DNA of 42,649 nt, from assembly GCF_001440395.1 (NCBI RefSeq), contig NZ_LLXZ01000181.1:26821-69469 (forward strand), written 5' to 3'. Source of the stretch: Bradyrhizobium jicamae. GTDB lineage: Bacteria > Pseudomonadota > Alphaproteobacteria > Rhizobiales > Xanthobacteraceae. Under the pieces are notes generated by a model. It was not told the DNA's origin. It was given only the letters and a program-made list of their open reading frames with translations, and ran no database searches. Shown here one piece after another: positions 27,715 through 36,012 of the stretch. Position numbers and translations under genes: made by a program. Each line of letters starts with the position of its first letter. Position 1 is the stretch's first letter.

Positions 27715-27719
27715 ATCGT

Positions 27720-28388
27720 CTAGGGCGAGGCCGGCTTCGGCAGCCGTGCCGTGATCCGCTCGGGCAGCCGCCGCTCGACGAACAGCGTCCTGACTTCGGC
27801 GACGCTGAGATAGCGCGCTTCGCCTTCGCCCTTGCCGAGGATTTTCAACAGCACCGGCCATTCGCCCTTCATCAGGATCGGGTAGTACCAGCGCGCCGCA
27901 TCGCCGTCGCGCTTGATATTGGCTGCCATGAAGGTTTCGATCTCCTTCGCCGTCAGCCCGGTCTCGATGCCCCCTGTGGGATTCTTGCAATCCTTGCCGA
28001 AGCTGGCGAGGCGGTCGATTTCCTCGTCATGGACCTTCGCCGTGGCATCGAGAATGCGCGAGCCGCCGCCATGCTTGTCGAGCGGGCCGTTGCGCAGTTG
28101 ATCGAGCACGGCGCCCGAGGTCGCGCTCTTGAGTACGCGCGCCGGCCCGAGGCCGTTGGCGATCACGGCGACCATCCAGGTTGCTACCCGCACCTTCTTC
28201 TTACCAAGGCCGGTTTGTCCGCTCGCGTCCCCGACGATTTCGGAGAGCTGCGAAAGCGGCACGACGTCACCGCCGACATAGCCGTTGGCGACCAGCGCGC
28301 GCAAAAACGGGCAGGGGTTATTGGGCGAAACGGGAAGCTGCCCGGCGAGCGCAGTGCCCGGGGCGGAGGCAATGGGATGATCCGGCAT
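27720..28388 (-). CDS. Uncharacterised 222-aa protein with a Pro-Cys-Pro motif
   Basis: No family recognised with confidence. The N-terminus holds SPNNPCPFLRALVANGYVGGDVVPLSQL, in which P25-C26-P27 followed by FLRALVANG resembles the proximal cysteine segment of family 2 (chloroperoxidase-type) haem-thiolate peroxidases (PCP-x-LN-x-LANHG). Further on, KVHDEEIDRLASF recalls, loosely, the EHD motif of that family. The remainder is helical (GLTAKEIETFMAANIKRDGDAARWYYPILMKGEW). There is no signal peptide or membrane span. The ATG at 28388 is the first start; no clear ribosome-binding site was seen. It could equally be an unrelated rhizobial family that shares a short motif by chance. Confidence 0.7.
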   Translation of the reverse strand: MPDHPIASAPGTALAGQLPVSPNNPCPFLRALVANGYVGGDVVPLSQLSEIVGDASGQTGLGKKKVRVATWMVAVIANGLGPARVLKSATSGAVLDQLRNGPLDKHGGGSRILDATAKVHDEEIDRLASFGKDCKNPTGGIETGLTAKEIETFMAANIKRDGDAARWYYPILMKGEWPVLLKILGKGEGEARYLSVAEVRTLFVERRLPERITARLPKPASP

Positions 28389-28546
28389 GGTTCAAATCCT
28401 CAAAGGCGCCGACTATGAAAAGGGCCCGTCCCCGCGCGGAGCGGATGACAGTTCTGAAAAGGAAATTCGGCGGCGCGCTACTTCAGCGTGTGGGCAAGTC
28501 TTGGCGGGATTCGGCGTCGTGTCAACCGACCGCCTTACACTCGCGT

Positions 28547-30361
28547 TCAGGAATCGGCGGCAAGCTTCGGCGAAGATTCGACGAGGGTCAGCCTGCTGAA
28601 GGGGACGCCGGCTTTCATAAGGCCATCGCGGTAGTGGGCGACGTCGGACGGCACCTTCCAGTGAAAGTTCCGCAAGTGCCGGTCGACCGTCAGGCTTGGA
28701 TAGTTGCTCAGCAAGATCTCGGTCGCGTTCGCCGCTTCCGCGGTTCGTCCCAATTGCGCGAGGGCTGCCGCCCGTACCGCCAGCGCCTGGAGATGGTTGG
28801 GATTCACATAAAGCTGTTCGCGCGCCCAGGACAGCGACGCGTCATATTGCCCGAGCAGATAGTGGCTGAACGCGTTCACGGCCGCCCATTGATAGCGGGG
28901 ATCGTTGCTGCCGCTCTGCGCCGCCATCGTGAACAGTTCGATTGCGTGCCGGTGTTCGCCAGACACCAGATGACACACCCCAAGCACGCCGCGGGCGCCC
29001 ATGTCGTATGGATTGAGGGAGACCGCCCGCTTGGCGGCATCCATCGCCGCCTCGTAATGCCCTTCCGCTGCGTGCACATAGGCGAGAATCTGAAACGCAA
29101 AGGACGAACGGGGATCGAGCCGGACACTGCTCTCCGCGAGGGTCATCACCGAATCCCAGACTTCGCGCGTACCCTTGATCCAGCCGAGCTGGATGCCCTG
29201 CGCCTGGACGGTGGCGAGATAGGCGCGCGCGATCGACAGCGTCGGATCGAGCGTGATGGCTTCCTTGAACAGCCCGATCGAGGTTTCGACGTCGTCCTTG
29301 GTCTGCAAATAATAGTAGGACAGTCCCTTGAGGAAACGATCCCATGCGGTGATGTCGTTTGAAGAGGAACGCGGCGGGGCGGAGGCTTCCGCCCGGTAGA
29401 TTTCGGCCGCGATCGCCGCCGACAGGCTGGTGGTGAGTTCGTCCTGCATCGCGAACAGGTCGCCCATGTCGCGGTCGAACCGGCCGGTCCATAATTGCTC
29501 GCCGGTTTCGGGCGCGATCAACTCGGCGGTGACGCGGATCTTGCTCGCGGCGCGGCGCACCGAGCCCTGGATCAGGTAGGTGGCATCGATCTCGCGCGCG
29601 ATCAGGCGCGTGCTGACATTCTTGCCCTTGAACGGGAAGGTCGAGTTCCGGGCCAGCACCCGATAGAACGATTGCAGTGAGAGCGCGTGGATCAGGTCCT
29701 CGGTCAGCCCGTCGGAAAAATACTCGTCCGCGCTTTCGCTCAAATTCGCGAATGGGAGCACGCCCACGATCGCGGTGCGATATTGGGCAGGCAGGTTTGT
29801 GACCGATGTCTCGGACGTGGCCTTGCGCGCCGGGCCGGCGGCGTCGGTGCCACCGGGCTGCCAGCTCCAGACATGGATCGGCTCTTCGATGTTCTTGAAC
29901 CGGTATGGACCGGCATCGACGAAGGTGACGCTGAGGCGCTTGCCGGCCTCATGGCAGGCCTTGCCCGAAACCGCCACGCCGCCGGGGGCGGCGACCGATT
30001 CGAGGCGGACGGCAATGTTGACGTCGTCGCCGAACACCTCGTCCTCGTCGGCCATCACGTCGCCCATGTGAATGCCCATGCGGAACTGCATGGAGCGATC
30101 GGCGGGCAAATGTTCGTTTCGTTCGGCCATCACCATCTGCATGGCGACCGCAGCTTCGATGGCGCCAACGATGGAGGGAAACTCCAGGAGGAAGCCGTCG
30201 CCGGTGTTCTTCACCAGGCGGCCGCCATGATTGAGGATGATCGGGTAGATCGCGCTTCGATGCGCCTTGAACGTGGCGTGCGTCCCCGCCTCGTCGGCCC
30301 CCATCATTCGGGAATAGCCGGCGACGTCAGCGCAGACGATAGCTGCCAGGCGTCTTTCCAT
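28547..30361 (-). CDS. Adenylate cyclase (class III) with TolB-like and TPR domains
   Basis: A 604-aa soluble signalling protein. Residues 1-170 are a class III nucleotide cyclase domain: RLAAIVCADVAGYSRMM carries the metal-binding D12, RLVKNTGDGFLLEFPS has the substrate lysine K51 and the second metal ligand D55, and FGDDVNIAVRLESVA the transition-state Asn/Arg. A region at about 195-330 (VGVLPFANLSESADEYFSDGLTEDLIHALS...LIQGSVRRA...GEQLWTGRFDRD) is the TolB-like/FlgO-type module frequently fused to such cyclases. From about 350 to the end there are TPR-like helix pairs (YEAAMDAAKRAVSLNPYD, LGQYDASLSWAREQLYVNP). The product would make cAMP in response to a signal sensed through the TPR part; the signal is unknown. 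All cyclase residues seem intact. Confidence 0.92.
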   Translation of the reverse strand: MERRLAAIVCADVAGYSRMMGADEAGTHATFKAHRSAIYPIILNHGGRLVKNTGDGFLLEFPSIVGAIEAAVAMQMVMAERNEHLPADRSMQFRMGIHMGDVMADEDEVFGDDVNIAVRLESVAAPGGVAVSGKACHEAGKRLSVTFVDAGPYRFKNIEEPIHVWSWQPGGTDAAGPARKATSETSVTNLPAQYRTAIVGVLPFANLSESADEYFSDGLTEDLIHALSLQSFYRVLARNSTFPFKGKNVSTRLIAREIDATYLIQGSVRRAASKIRVTAELIAPETGEQLWTGRFDRDMGDLFAMQDELTTSLSAAIAAEIYRAEASAPPRSSSNDITAWDRFLKGLSYYYLQTKDDVETSIGLFKEAITLDPTLSIARAYLATVQAQGIQLGWIKGTREVWDSVMTLAESSVRLDPRSSFAFQILAYVHAAEGHYEAAMDAAKRAVSLNPYDMGARGVLGVCHLVSGEHRHAIELFTMAAQSGSNDPRYQWAAVNAFSHYLLGQYDASLSWAREQLYVNPNHLQALAVRAAALAQLGRTAEAANATEILLSNYPSLTVDRHLRNFHWKVPSDVAHYRDGLMKAGVPFSRLTLVESSPKLAADS

Positions 30362-30536
30362 GTCCCCTTATATCCCCAACGGCACCGGAATTGGCAGGAT
30401 AACCACTACGCGGTCGGCCAACCAATTCCAATGCTTATAAAATATGCCCAATCTGGTGGAAGGCCGATTTGTTCATGATAGTACTGCAATCCTTCCGGAT
30501 TGGCATTGGTCTCAGGTGCAAGGGAACTCGTTAACG

Positions 30537-31196
30537 ATGGCAGATGTGCTCGGCATTCACGAACTCTGGCTGTTCATCCTCTCCGGGTTGCTGCTCAACA
30601 TCACCCCGGGGCCGGACACGGCCTATATTATCGGCCGAAGCATTCAGTTCGGATGGCGCGGCGGGGCGGCGGCGGTGATCGGGATCTGCACCGGCTGCCT
30701 CGTTCACGTGTTCGGTGCCGCCATCGGCCTGTCGGCGCTGTTATTGGCGTCATCCGCCGCCTTTACTGTCCTGAAATGGGCCGGCGCCGCCTATCTGCTG
30801 TTTACCGGCTTGCAGATGCTGCTGTCGCGTTCGCGCCCGCTGGCGGAAGCGGCAGCTACAGGCAATGGCTCGGCAGGCGGCGACACATCGCTTGCCCGTG
30901 TGTTCTGGCAGGGCGCCCTGACCAATGTGCTCAATCCCAAGGTGGCGCTGTTCTTCCTGGCGTTCCTGCCGCAGTTCGTGGCGGCGGAGTCTGCCCACAA
31001 GACGGTGGCCTTCCTGACGCTCGGCCTGATCTTCATCACCACCGGCATGTTGTGGTGCTTCTGCATCGCCGCCTTCGCGGCCAGGGCGGCCGGCCGCATT
31101 CGGCAATCGACCACCGCGATAGCCTGGGTCAACCGCGCACTCGGCGGGCTGTTCGTCTATCTCGGTATCCGCGTGGCGATGCTGGAGACGCGCTGA
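30537..31196 (+). CDS. LysE/RhtB family amino-acid exporter
   Basis: A 219-aa inner-membrane exporter. It begins MADVLGIHELWLFILSGLLLNITPGPDTAYIIGRS, where the NITPGPD motif is the LysE/RhtB signature, and the hydrophobic profile gives about six helices. The second half has FWQGALTNVLNPKVALFFLAFLPQFV, another family block. ATG 30537 with AAGGGA about ten bases upstream is preferred over a start near 30444. Members export amino acids such as homoserine, threonine or lysine, or related small molecules; the substrate is not identifiable here. No LysG-type regulator adjoins; it lies between the divergent cyclase and the convergent TauE gene. Confidence 0.9.
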   Translation: MADVLGIHELWLFILSGLLLNITPGPDTAYIIGRSIQFGWRGGAAAVIGICTGCLVHVFGAAIGLSALLLASSAAFTVLKWAGAAYLLFTGLQMLLSRSRPLAEAAATGNGSAGGDTSLARVFWQGALTNVLNPKVALFFLAFLPQFVAAESAHKTVAFLTLGLIFITTGMLWCFCIAAFAARAAGRIRQSTTAIAWVNRALGGLFVYLGIRVAMLETR

Positions 31197-31245
31197 GGTC
31201 CGGTCGTCTGTCTGGCGAATTCCCCGGCGGGAAATTCCGGGCAAG

Positions 31246-31998
31246 CTACGACGTCAACTTCGCGAGCGCATTGGTGGCGAGGTAGAGGCCGAGCACAATC
31301 ATGCCGATCTGGAACCAGCGCCGAAAGATCTCCGGCTGCAGCCGTGTCCGCACCGCCTGTCCGATAAACATGCCGGCAAAGGACGCCGCGATGGCGACCG
31401 CGCCGGGCAGTGCGGTTGCGGCCGTCAGCAGGCCGGCGCCGGTGAGGTTGAGGCCAAGCGCCAGGGTCGCGACCGTGAAGAACACGCCCAATGCCTGGAT
31501 CAGTTCTTCCTTCTCCATGCCGATCGCCTGCAGGAACGGCACGGATGGAATGACCTGGACGCCGGTTGCCGCAGAGATCATGCCGGTGATCACTCCGACG
31601 ATGCCACCGACCCATTTTTCGTTTTGGCGGGCAACGGTGAAATCGAATTTGCACAAGCCGATGATGGCATTGATCGCCAGCAACAGGCCGAGCGCGATGG
31701 TGGTGTAGCGCGCATAGGGGCCGGTAAGCGATCCCGCATTCAGCCATATGCCGGCGGCCGTTCCGGCCAGCAACGGCCATAACCGTCGGAAAATATCGCG
31801 CAAGTATGGGCCGCCGAAGGTTTGCCAGATGTTGGTGACGATCGCCGGCACGATGACAATGGCGATCGCCTGGGCCGGCGGCATCGACACGGCGAGCAGC
31901 CCCATCGACACCGTCGGCAGGCCGAGCCCGAGTGCGCCCTTGACGAAGCCCGCGAGCAGGAAGGTGGCAGTGACGAGGAGAAGCAGGGAATCGAACAT
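31246..31998 (-). CDS. Sulfite exporter TauE/SafE family protein
   Basis: A 250-aa membrane protein with about eight helices in two similar halves. LAGFVKGALGLGLPTVSMGLLA near the N-terminus is the family signature (G-x-GGG/GLG repeat) and VGGIVGVITGMISAATGVQVIPSVPFLQA its counterpart in the second half. Family members export sulfite, sulfoacetate or other organic anions, though most are uncharacterised. It ends near the convergent LysE-type gene and is divergent from a LysR regulator about 230 bases away, which may control it. An exact substrate cannot be given. Confidence 0.9.
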   Translation of the reverse strand: MFDSLLLLVTATFLLAGFVKGALGLGLPTVSMGLLAVSMPPAQAIAIVIVPAIVTNIWQTFGGPYLRDIFRRLWPLLAGTAAGIWLNAGSLTGPYARYTTIALGLLLAINAIIGLCKFDFTVARQNEKWVGGIVGVITGMISAATGVQVIPSVPFLQAIGMEKEELIQALGVFFTVATLALGLNLTGAGLLTAATALPGAVAIAASFAGMFIGQAVRTRLQPEIFRRWFQIGMIVLGLYLATNALAKLTS

Positions 31999-32052
31999 GC
32001 GGGAGAGATTGACCTATCGGCGTAATGGGCACAATCTGGAGGTTACGGAGCT

Positions 32053-32075
32053 AGCCTTCGGTTTCGCCGAAGGCA
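32053..32075. other. Perfect hairpin upstream of TauE gene
   Basis: GCCTTCGG-TTTC-GCCGAAGGC forms an 8-9 bp stem in the gap between the divergent TauE and LysR-type genes, immediately next to the third GTCATTGCGAG repeat. It is followed on the plus strand by AAGCTTTCT, a weak terminator-like tail; no transcript ending here is obvious. Confidence 0.4.
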
Positions 32076-32088
32076 AGCTTTCTCCTCC

Positions 32089-32209
32089 CGTCATTGCGAG
32101 CGCAGCGAAGCAATCCATGTCGCGGCATAACGGATAGCTGGATTGCTTCGTCGCGGAGCCTGTCATCGGGCGCGCATTCGCGCGACCCGTTGGCTCCTCG
32201 CAATGACGG
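32089..32209. repeat. Palindromic intergenic repeat (GTCATTGCGAG type), copy 3
   Basis: CGTCATTGCGAGCGCAGCGA on the left pairs with the distal CTCGCAATGACG; inside it carries a GCTGGATTGCTTCGTCGCGG segment and an extra GCGCGCATTCGCGCG hairpin, so it is longer than copies 1 and 2. It ends 18 bases before the LysR start and therefore lies in its promoter or leader. Confidence 0.8.
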
Positions 32210-32227
32210 CAGTGCAAGGAATCCCCG

Positions 32228-33121
32228 ATGCGTTTCGATCTGGTCGATCTTCAGCTCTTCGTTGCGGTGGCGGAGACGCGCAGCATCACCAACGGCGCGG
32301 TAAAGGTTCATCTCGCGCTGGCCTCGGCGAGCGAGCGGATCAAGGGGCTGGAAGAAGCGCTTGGCGTTGCGCTGTTGACGCGTGGCCGTCGCGGCGTCGA
32401 GCTGACGCCGGCCGGCGAAAGCCTGCTCGATCACGCGCGGGTCGTGCTGCACAATGTAGAGGCAATGCGCGGCGATCTCTTAGCCTTTGCCCGCGGCGCA
32501 AAGGCCACCGTCCGCTTCCTCGCCAATACATCGGGGCTTTCGGAATATCTGCCGAAGGCACTGGCTGCCTTCCTCGCCGCGCATCCTCACATTTCGATCG
32601 ACGTGGAGGAGCGCGAAAGCGCGGAAATCGCCCGCGCCATCGTCATCGGTTCCGTCGATCTCGGGCTCGCCGCCGAGCACGCGCTTGCCGACAATATCGA
32701 GCGGATGCCGTTCAGCGAAGATCGCCTGGTGCTGGTTGCCGGGCGGGACGACGAACTGGCGAACCGGCGACAGGTCGATTTCAGCGAAGTGGTGCGGCGC
32801 GATTTCGTCGGTCTGATCAGCTCGATCGCGCTGCACACCCATATCAGCGGACACGCGGCGCGTCTCGGCGCGCGGTTGCGCTTTCGTGCGCGGCTGAACA
32901 GTTTCGACGCGATCGGCCAGATGGTCGCCGCCGGCATCGGGATCGGCGTGATGCCTGAGGTCGCCGCAAAACGCTGCGCGCGATCGATGAAGATCAATGT
33001 CATCAAGATCAGGGATTCCTGGGCTAACCGAAAACTCGTGATCTGCGCGCGCAGTTTTCGGGCGTTGCCCAAGCCCGCGCAACAATTGGCCGAGCACTTA
33101 CGCAAATGCGCGCCGCGTTGA
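32228..33121 (+). CDS. LysR family transcriptional regulator
   Basis: A 297-aa regulator. The N-terminal winged helix-turn-helix is MRFDLVDLQLFVAVAETRSITNGAVKVHLALASASERIKGLEEALGVALLTRGRRGVELTPAGESLLDHA (residues 1-70 in standard LysR form); the remainder is the two-lobed effector domain (ATVRFLANTSGLSEYLPKALAAFLAAHPHISIDVEERES, GLISSIALHTHI, MVAAGIGIGVMPEVAA). It is divergent from the TauE/SafE gene, a typical LysR pairing, so control of that exporter is the leading guess. The effector is unknown. The arrangement is complicated by a palindromic repeat between the two genes. Confidence 0.93.
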   Translation: MRFDLVDLQLFVAVAETRSITNGAVKVHLALASASERIKGLEEALGVALLTRGRRGVELTPAGESLLDHARVVLHNVEAMRGDLLAFARGAKATVRFLANTSGLSEYLPKALAAFLAAHPHISIDVEERESAEIARAIVIGSVDLGLAAEHALADNIERMPFSEDRLVLVAGRDDELANRRQVDFSEVVRRDFVGLISSIALHTHISGHAARLGARLRFRARLNSFDAIGQMVAAGIGIGVMPEVAAKRCARSMKINVIKIRDSWANRKLVICARSFRALPKPAQQLAEHLRKCAPR

Positions 33122-33132
33122 GTTCGGAACCT

Positions 33133-33417
33133 CTAGAAAAGATCCCAATAGAATATTGCGCTGGAGGTAACAATACCAACAAATATGCCAATAGAGATCG
33201 CTTTTCGAATCGGCGTTTTCCATGGAAAGCCTCTCATGCCACCCATGAGATAAAGCGCTACCGCGGCACCAGCGAAGAACGGTTTCTCCTTCCGGAGAAG
33301 TCCCATAAGCACCGTTGAAATCACTGCGGATACCGCGCCTGCGAGAATTACCTGCGGCGGACTGTTTGGAGAGCGGTATGTTTGATCGGCCTTCACGGTT
33401 GCTTGTTCTGTGGCCAT
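33133..33417 (-). CDS. Small membrane protein, hypothetical
   Basis: A 94-aa protein from ATG 33417 (MATEQATVKADQTYRSP). After a polar N-terminus it has three hydrophobic stretches: VILAGAVSAVISTVLMGLL (about 25-43), FFAGAAVALYLMGGM (48-62) and ISIGIFVGIVTSSAIFYW (74-91). CGGAG precedes the ATG at nine bases; a TTG at 33426 is in frame. No family is recognised. The gene lies downstream of, and in the same direction as, the decayed glutathione S-transferase, which in a healthy relative may have been its operon partner. It is convergent with the LysR gene (11-base gap). Confidence 0.75.
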   Translation of the reverse strand: MATEQATVKADQTYRSPNSPPQVILAGAVSAVISTVLMGLLRKEKPFFAGAAVALYLMGGMRGFPWKTPIRKAISIGIFVGIVTSSAIFYWDLF

Positions 33418-33447
33418 TGCCGCCAACTCCGCCTTTTATAAAGGAGT

Positions 33448-33712
33448 CTAGAAAATCATGTCCAGCTTGCCGAACTGTTTGGCGCACCGCGCCAGCGCGG
33501 CATTGATCGCCGGCCAGTTTCGCTTGTCTTCGGGCGTGCGATAGAACCCCCAGAACACCGCCGACCAGAAAATCGGGCTGCAGCGCGGTGTGCGACCAGT
33601 CCATCCAGCCATCGACGGCGGCGCGGACAACAGGATCATCCGACCAGAAACGTCCGCCACCGTGGCGCGCGGCAAGGTAGCGAAGAATCGCATGCGATTC
33701 CCATGCCGTGGC
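33448..33712 (-). pseudogene. Glutathione S-transferase remnant (5' truncated, frameshifted)
   Basis: In one frame the minus strand reads AWESHAILRYLAARHGGGRF, then WSDDPVVRAAVDGWMDWSHT, ALQPDFLVG, the glutathione S-transferase thioredoxin-fold end and helical domain; it then derails into GVLGVLS. Shifting by one base at 33558-33562 restores VFWGFYRTPEDKRNWPAINA and ALARCAKQFGKLDMIF and a stop at 33448. So one extra G has shifted the frame. The upstream half of the gene (the glutathione-binding N-terminus) is absent: the remnant abuts the stop codon of the first Bug receptor gene at 33715. This suggests a deletion or insertion junction there followed by decay. A sequencing error could explain the indel, but not the missing 5' half. 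Confidence 0.82.
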
Positions 33713-33714
33713 GG

Positions 33715-34680
33715 TTACTTGCCCGAAGCAAGGCCGGCGGCCTTGATGACGCGCGCCCATTTTTGGGTCTCGCTTCCGATGTAGTTGCGGAAATGCCCCG
33801 GCGTGTCGCCGGCGACCGTCAAGCCCTGATCGGCGAGCTTCTGTCTCACCTGCGGATCGTTCATCGCCTCGTTGGCGAGGCGGTTCAGGGCCGTGACGAT
33901 CGCCTCGGGTGTTCCGGCTGGCGCGAGCATGCCGTACCAGTTTTCGATCAGGAGATCCGGCATGCCGACCTCCGCCGTTGTCGGCACGTCCGGCGAGGTG
34001 GGCGCGCGTTTCGGCGCGCCGAGCGCAATCGGGCGCAGGGTGCCCGCCTTGATATGCGGCAACAGCACCGGCAGATCGAGGAACGCCATCTGCACCTGCT
34101 GCCCGAGCAGATCGTTGATGGCAGGCGCGGCGCCGCGGTAGGGCACATGCACGATGTCGATGCTGGCGGTCAGCTTGAGCAGCTCGCCGGCAAGATGCGG
34201 CATGCCGCCGACACCGGCGGATGCGAAATTGAGTTTGCCGGGCTGCGCTTTCGCAAGCGCGATCAGTTCCTTCATGTCGCCGGCGGGCACGTTACTGGCG
34301 ACGACAAGCATTTCCGGCACCGTCGTCACCAGCGTGACGGGCGCAAAGTCCTTCGCCACGTCATAAGGCACCTTTTCCATCGTGGGATTGATGACCAGTG
34401 CGCTCGCGCTCACGATTCCGATCGTGTAGCCGTCGGGGGCCGCCTTGGCGATCGCATCGGTGCCGAGCACGCCGGCCTGGCCGCCGCGATTGTCGATCAC
34501 CACCGGCTGTTTTGCGATTTCCGACATGCGCTGGCCGACCACGCGCGCGATGATGTCGTTGGGACCGCCGGGTGGGAACGGCACGATCAGCTTGATCGGT
34601 TTTGCAGGGAAATCCTGCGCGGCCGCTGCCGCCGGCAGCAGCACGGACAACCCAAGGAAAAGCACGCGAAGAGCCTTCAT
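33715..34680 (-). CDS. Bug family (TctC-type) periplasmic solute-binding protein, copy 1
   Basis: A 321-aa periplasmic receptor of the tripartite tricarboxylate transporter type, which captures small carboxylates. The signal peptide is residues 1-22 (LRVLFLGLSVLLPAAAAAQ). The mature part opens DFPAKPIKLIVPFPPGGPNDIIARVVGQRM, the Bug signature, and continues with VVIDNRGGQAGVLGTDAIAKAAPDGYTIG, the ligand loop, and GAAPAINDLLGQQVQMAFLDLP. GGAGG precedes the ATG at five bases. It is a close paralogue of the neighbouring receptor; no membrane subunits (TctA/TctB) are near, so it may be an orphan receptor, as many Bug proteins are. Ligand unknown. Confidence 0.92.
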   Translation of the reverse strand: MKALRVLFLGLSVLLPAAAAAQDFPAKPIKLIVPFPPGGPNDIIARVVGQRMSEIAKQPVVIDNRGGQAGVLGTDAIAKAAPDGYTIGIVSASALVINPTMEKVPYDVAKDFAPVTLVTTVPEMLVVASNVPAGDMKELIALAKAQPGKLNFASAGVGGMPHLAGELLKLTASIDIVHVPYRGAAPAINDLLGQQVQMAFLDLPVLLPHIKAGTLRPIALGAPKRAPTSPDVPTTAEVGMPDLLIENWYGMLAPAGTPEAIVTALNRLANEAMNDPQVRQKLADQGLTVAGDTPGHFRNYIGSETQKWARVIKAAGLASGK

Positions 34681-34796
34681 GGAAGCCTCCGGTCACTAAT
34701 CGTGGCCGGCCGGCACGATGCTCAATTGTGCCAGTCCCGGCTATCAGTCTTTAAGTGCAGCCATCGTCAGGGATGCGGTCGTCCGTGTCGTAATGC

Positions 34797-35765
34797 TCAC
34801 TTTGTCGTCACGACTCCCGCGTCCTTGATCACCTTCGTCCACTTCCTGGTTTCGCTGTCGATGAAGCCGCGAAAATGTTCCGGCGTGTCGCCGACCAGCG
34901 TCGCGCCCTGGGCCGCGAGCTTTTCCTTCACGGTCGGGTCGGCCATCGCTTCGGTCGTTATCTTGTGCAGGCTAGCTATGATCGCCGGTGGCGTGGCGGC
35001 GGGCGCCACCATGCCATACCAGTTCTCGATGATCATGCCGGGCATGCCGGCCTCGGCGGTGGTCGGCACCTCCGGCGCCGTCGGCGCACGCTCGGGCGCG
35101 CCGACCGCGATCGGCCGCAAGCTCCCCGCCTTGATCTGCGGCAGCAGCACCGGCAGATCGAGGAACGTCATCTGCACCTGCTGTCCCAGCAGGTCGTTCA
35201 CCGCTGGCGCGGCCCCGCGATACGGCACGTGCACGATGTCGATGTTGGCCGTCAGCTTGAACAATTCGCCCGCCAGATGCGGCAGGCTGCCGGGACCGGA
35301 CGAGGCAAAGTTCAATTTGCCCGGCTGTGCCTTGGCGAGCGCGATCAGTTCTTTCATGTCCTTGGCGGGGACGTTGGTCGCGACGACAAGCATTTCGGGC
35401 ACCGTGGCGACCAGTGTCACCGGCGCGAAATCCTTCAGCGTGTCGTAGGCGACCTTTTCCATGCTCGGGCTGATGGCGAGAGCGCCCGCGCTCGAGATCG
35501 CGATGGTGTAGCCGTCGGGTGGGGCCTTTGCGACCGCGTCGGTGCCGAGCACGCCGCCCTGGCCGCCGCGATTGTCGATCAGCACCGGCTGCTTGGCAAT
35601 TTCGGACATGCGCTGGCCGATCACGCGCGCGATGATGTCGTTGGGGCCGCCGGCGGGGAACGGCACGATCAGCTTGATCGGTTTTGCGGGGAAATCCTGT
35701 GCCGAGGCCAGGGTGGGTAACAAAAGCAGCGTCAGTCCAGCAAGCAGCTTACTCGGCAGTCCCAT
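34797..35765 (-). CDS. Bug family (TctC-type) periplasmic solute-binding protein, copy 2
   Basis: A 322-aa receptor that repeats the first copy almost block for block (AQDFPAKPIKLIVPFPAGGPN, then DIIARVIGQRMSEIAKQPVL, PHLAGELFKLTANIDIVHVP, YRGAAPAVNDLLGQQVQM). The signal peptide is residues 1-23 (MGLPSKLLAGLTLLLLPTLASA). Start is ATG 35765 with GGGGAG upstream; a further ATG at 35786 is less well supported. The two genes lie head to tail in the same direction with 116 bases between them, a tandem duplication with divergence in the outer loops and C-terminal region. They may recognise related carboxylates and share a distant transporter. Confidence 0.92.
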   Translation of the reverse strand: MGLPSKLLAGLTLLLLPTLASAQDFPAKPIKLIVPFPAGGPNDIIARVIGQRMSEIAKQPVLIDNRGGQGGVLGTDAVAKAPPDGYTIAISSAGALAISPSMEKVAYDTLKDFAPVTLVATVPEMLVVATNVPAKDMKELIALAKAQPGKLNFASSGPGSLPHLAGELFKLTANIDIVHVPYRGAAPAVNDLLGQQVQMTFLDLPVLLPQIKAGSLRPIAVGAPERAPTAPEVPTTAEAGMPGMIIENWYGMVAPAATPPAIIASLHKITTEAMADPTVKEKLAAQGATLVGDTPEHFRGFIDSETRKWTKVIKDAGVVTTK

Positions 35766-35864
35766 GAATACTCCCCGATGGCGCATCTGTCGTGCGCTTT
35801 GGCTTGTATCGTACGCAATGAACCGCGCGATGCAAGGTCCCGTCGGTTGCGGCGGGAGCTAGAG

Positions 35865-35893
35865 CATCGGTTCTGATGGAATCAGAACCGATG
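35865..35893. repeat. Perfect hairpin CATCGGTTCTGAT/ATCAGAACCGATG
   Basis: Two 13-base arms are perfectly complementary with a three-base loop. It forms the left end of the dispersed repeat copy 2 and is a frequent element in Bradyrhizobium intergenic space. No T tract follows on either strand, so it is not called as a terminator. Confidence 0.75.
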
Positions 35894-35912
35894 CCCTGGA
35901 TTCTTGTTTTGA

Positions 35913-35966
35913 CGCGTTTTCTTCACGCGAGCCGGTATCCACTTCGCTCGAAAGCGCTATAGCCGC
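35913..35966. repeat. Dispersed intergenic repeat, copy 2
   Basis: The complement of the block at 2390-2447: reading leftward, CTATAGCGCTTTCGAGCGAA, then GATACCGGCTCGCGTGAAG and AAAACGCGTCAAAAC. The hairpin just to its left belongs to the same composite element. It occupies the gap between the second Bug gene and hisN. Confidence 0.7.
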
Positions 35967-36012
35967 GTCAAGGCAGCAGTTGGTTCGCGCGCGCGAACGG
36001 CGCGGCGGTATC

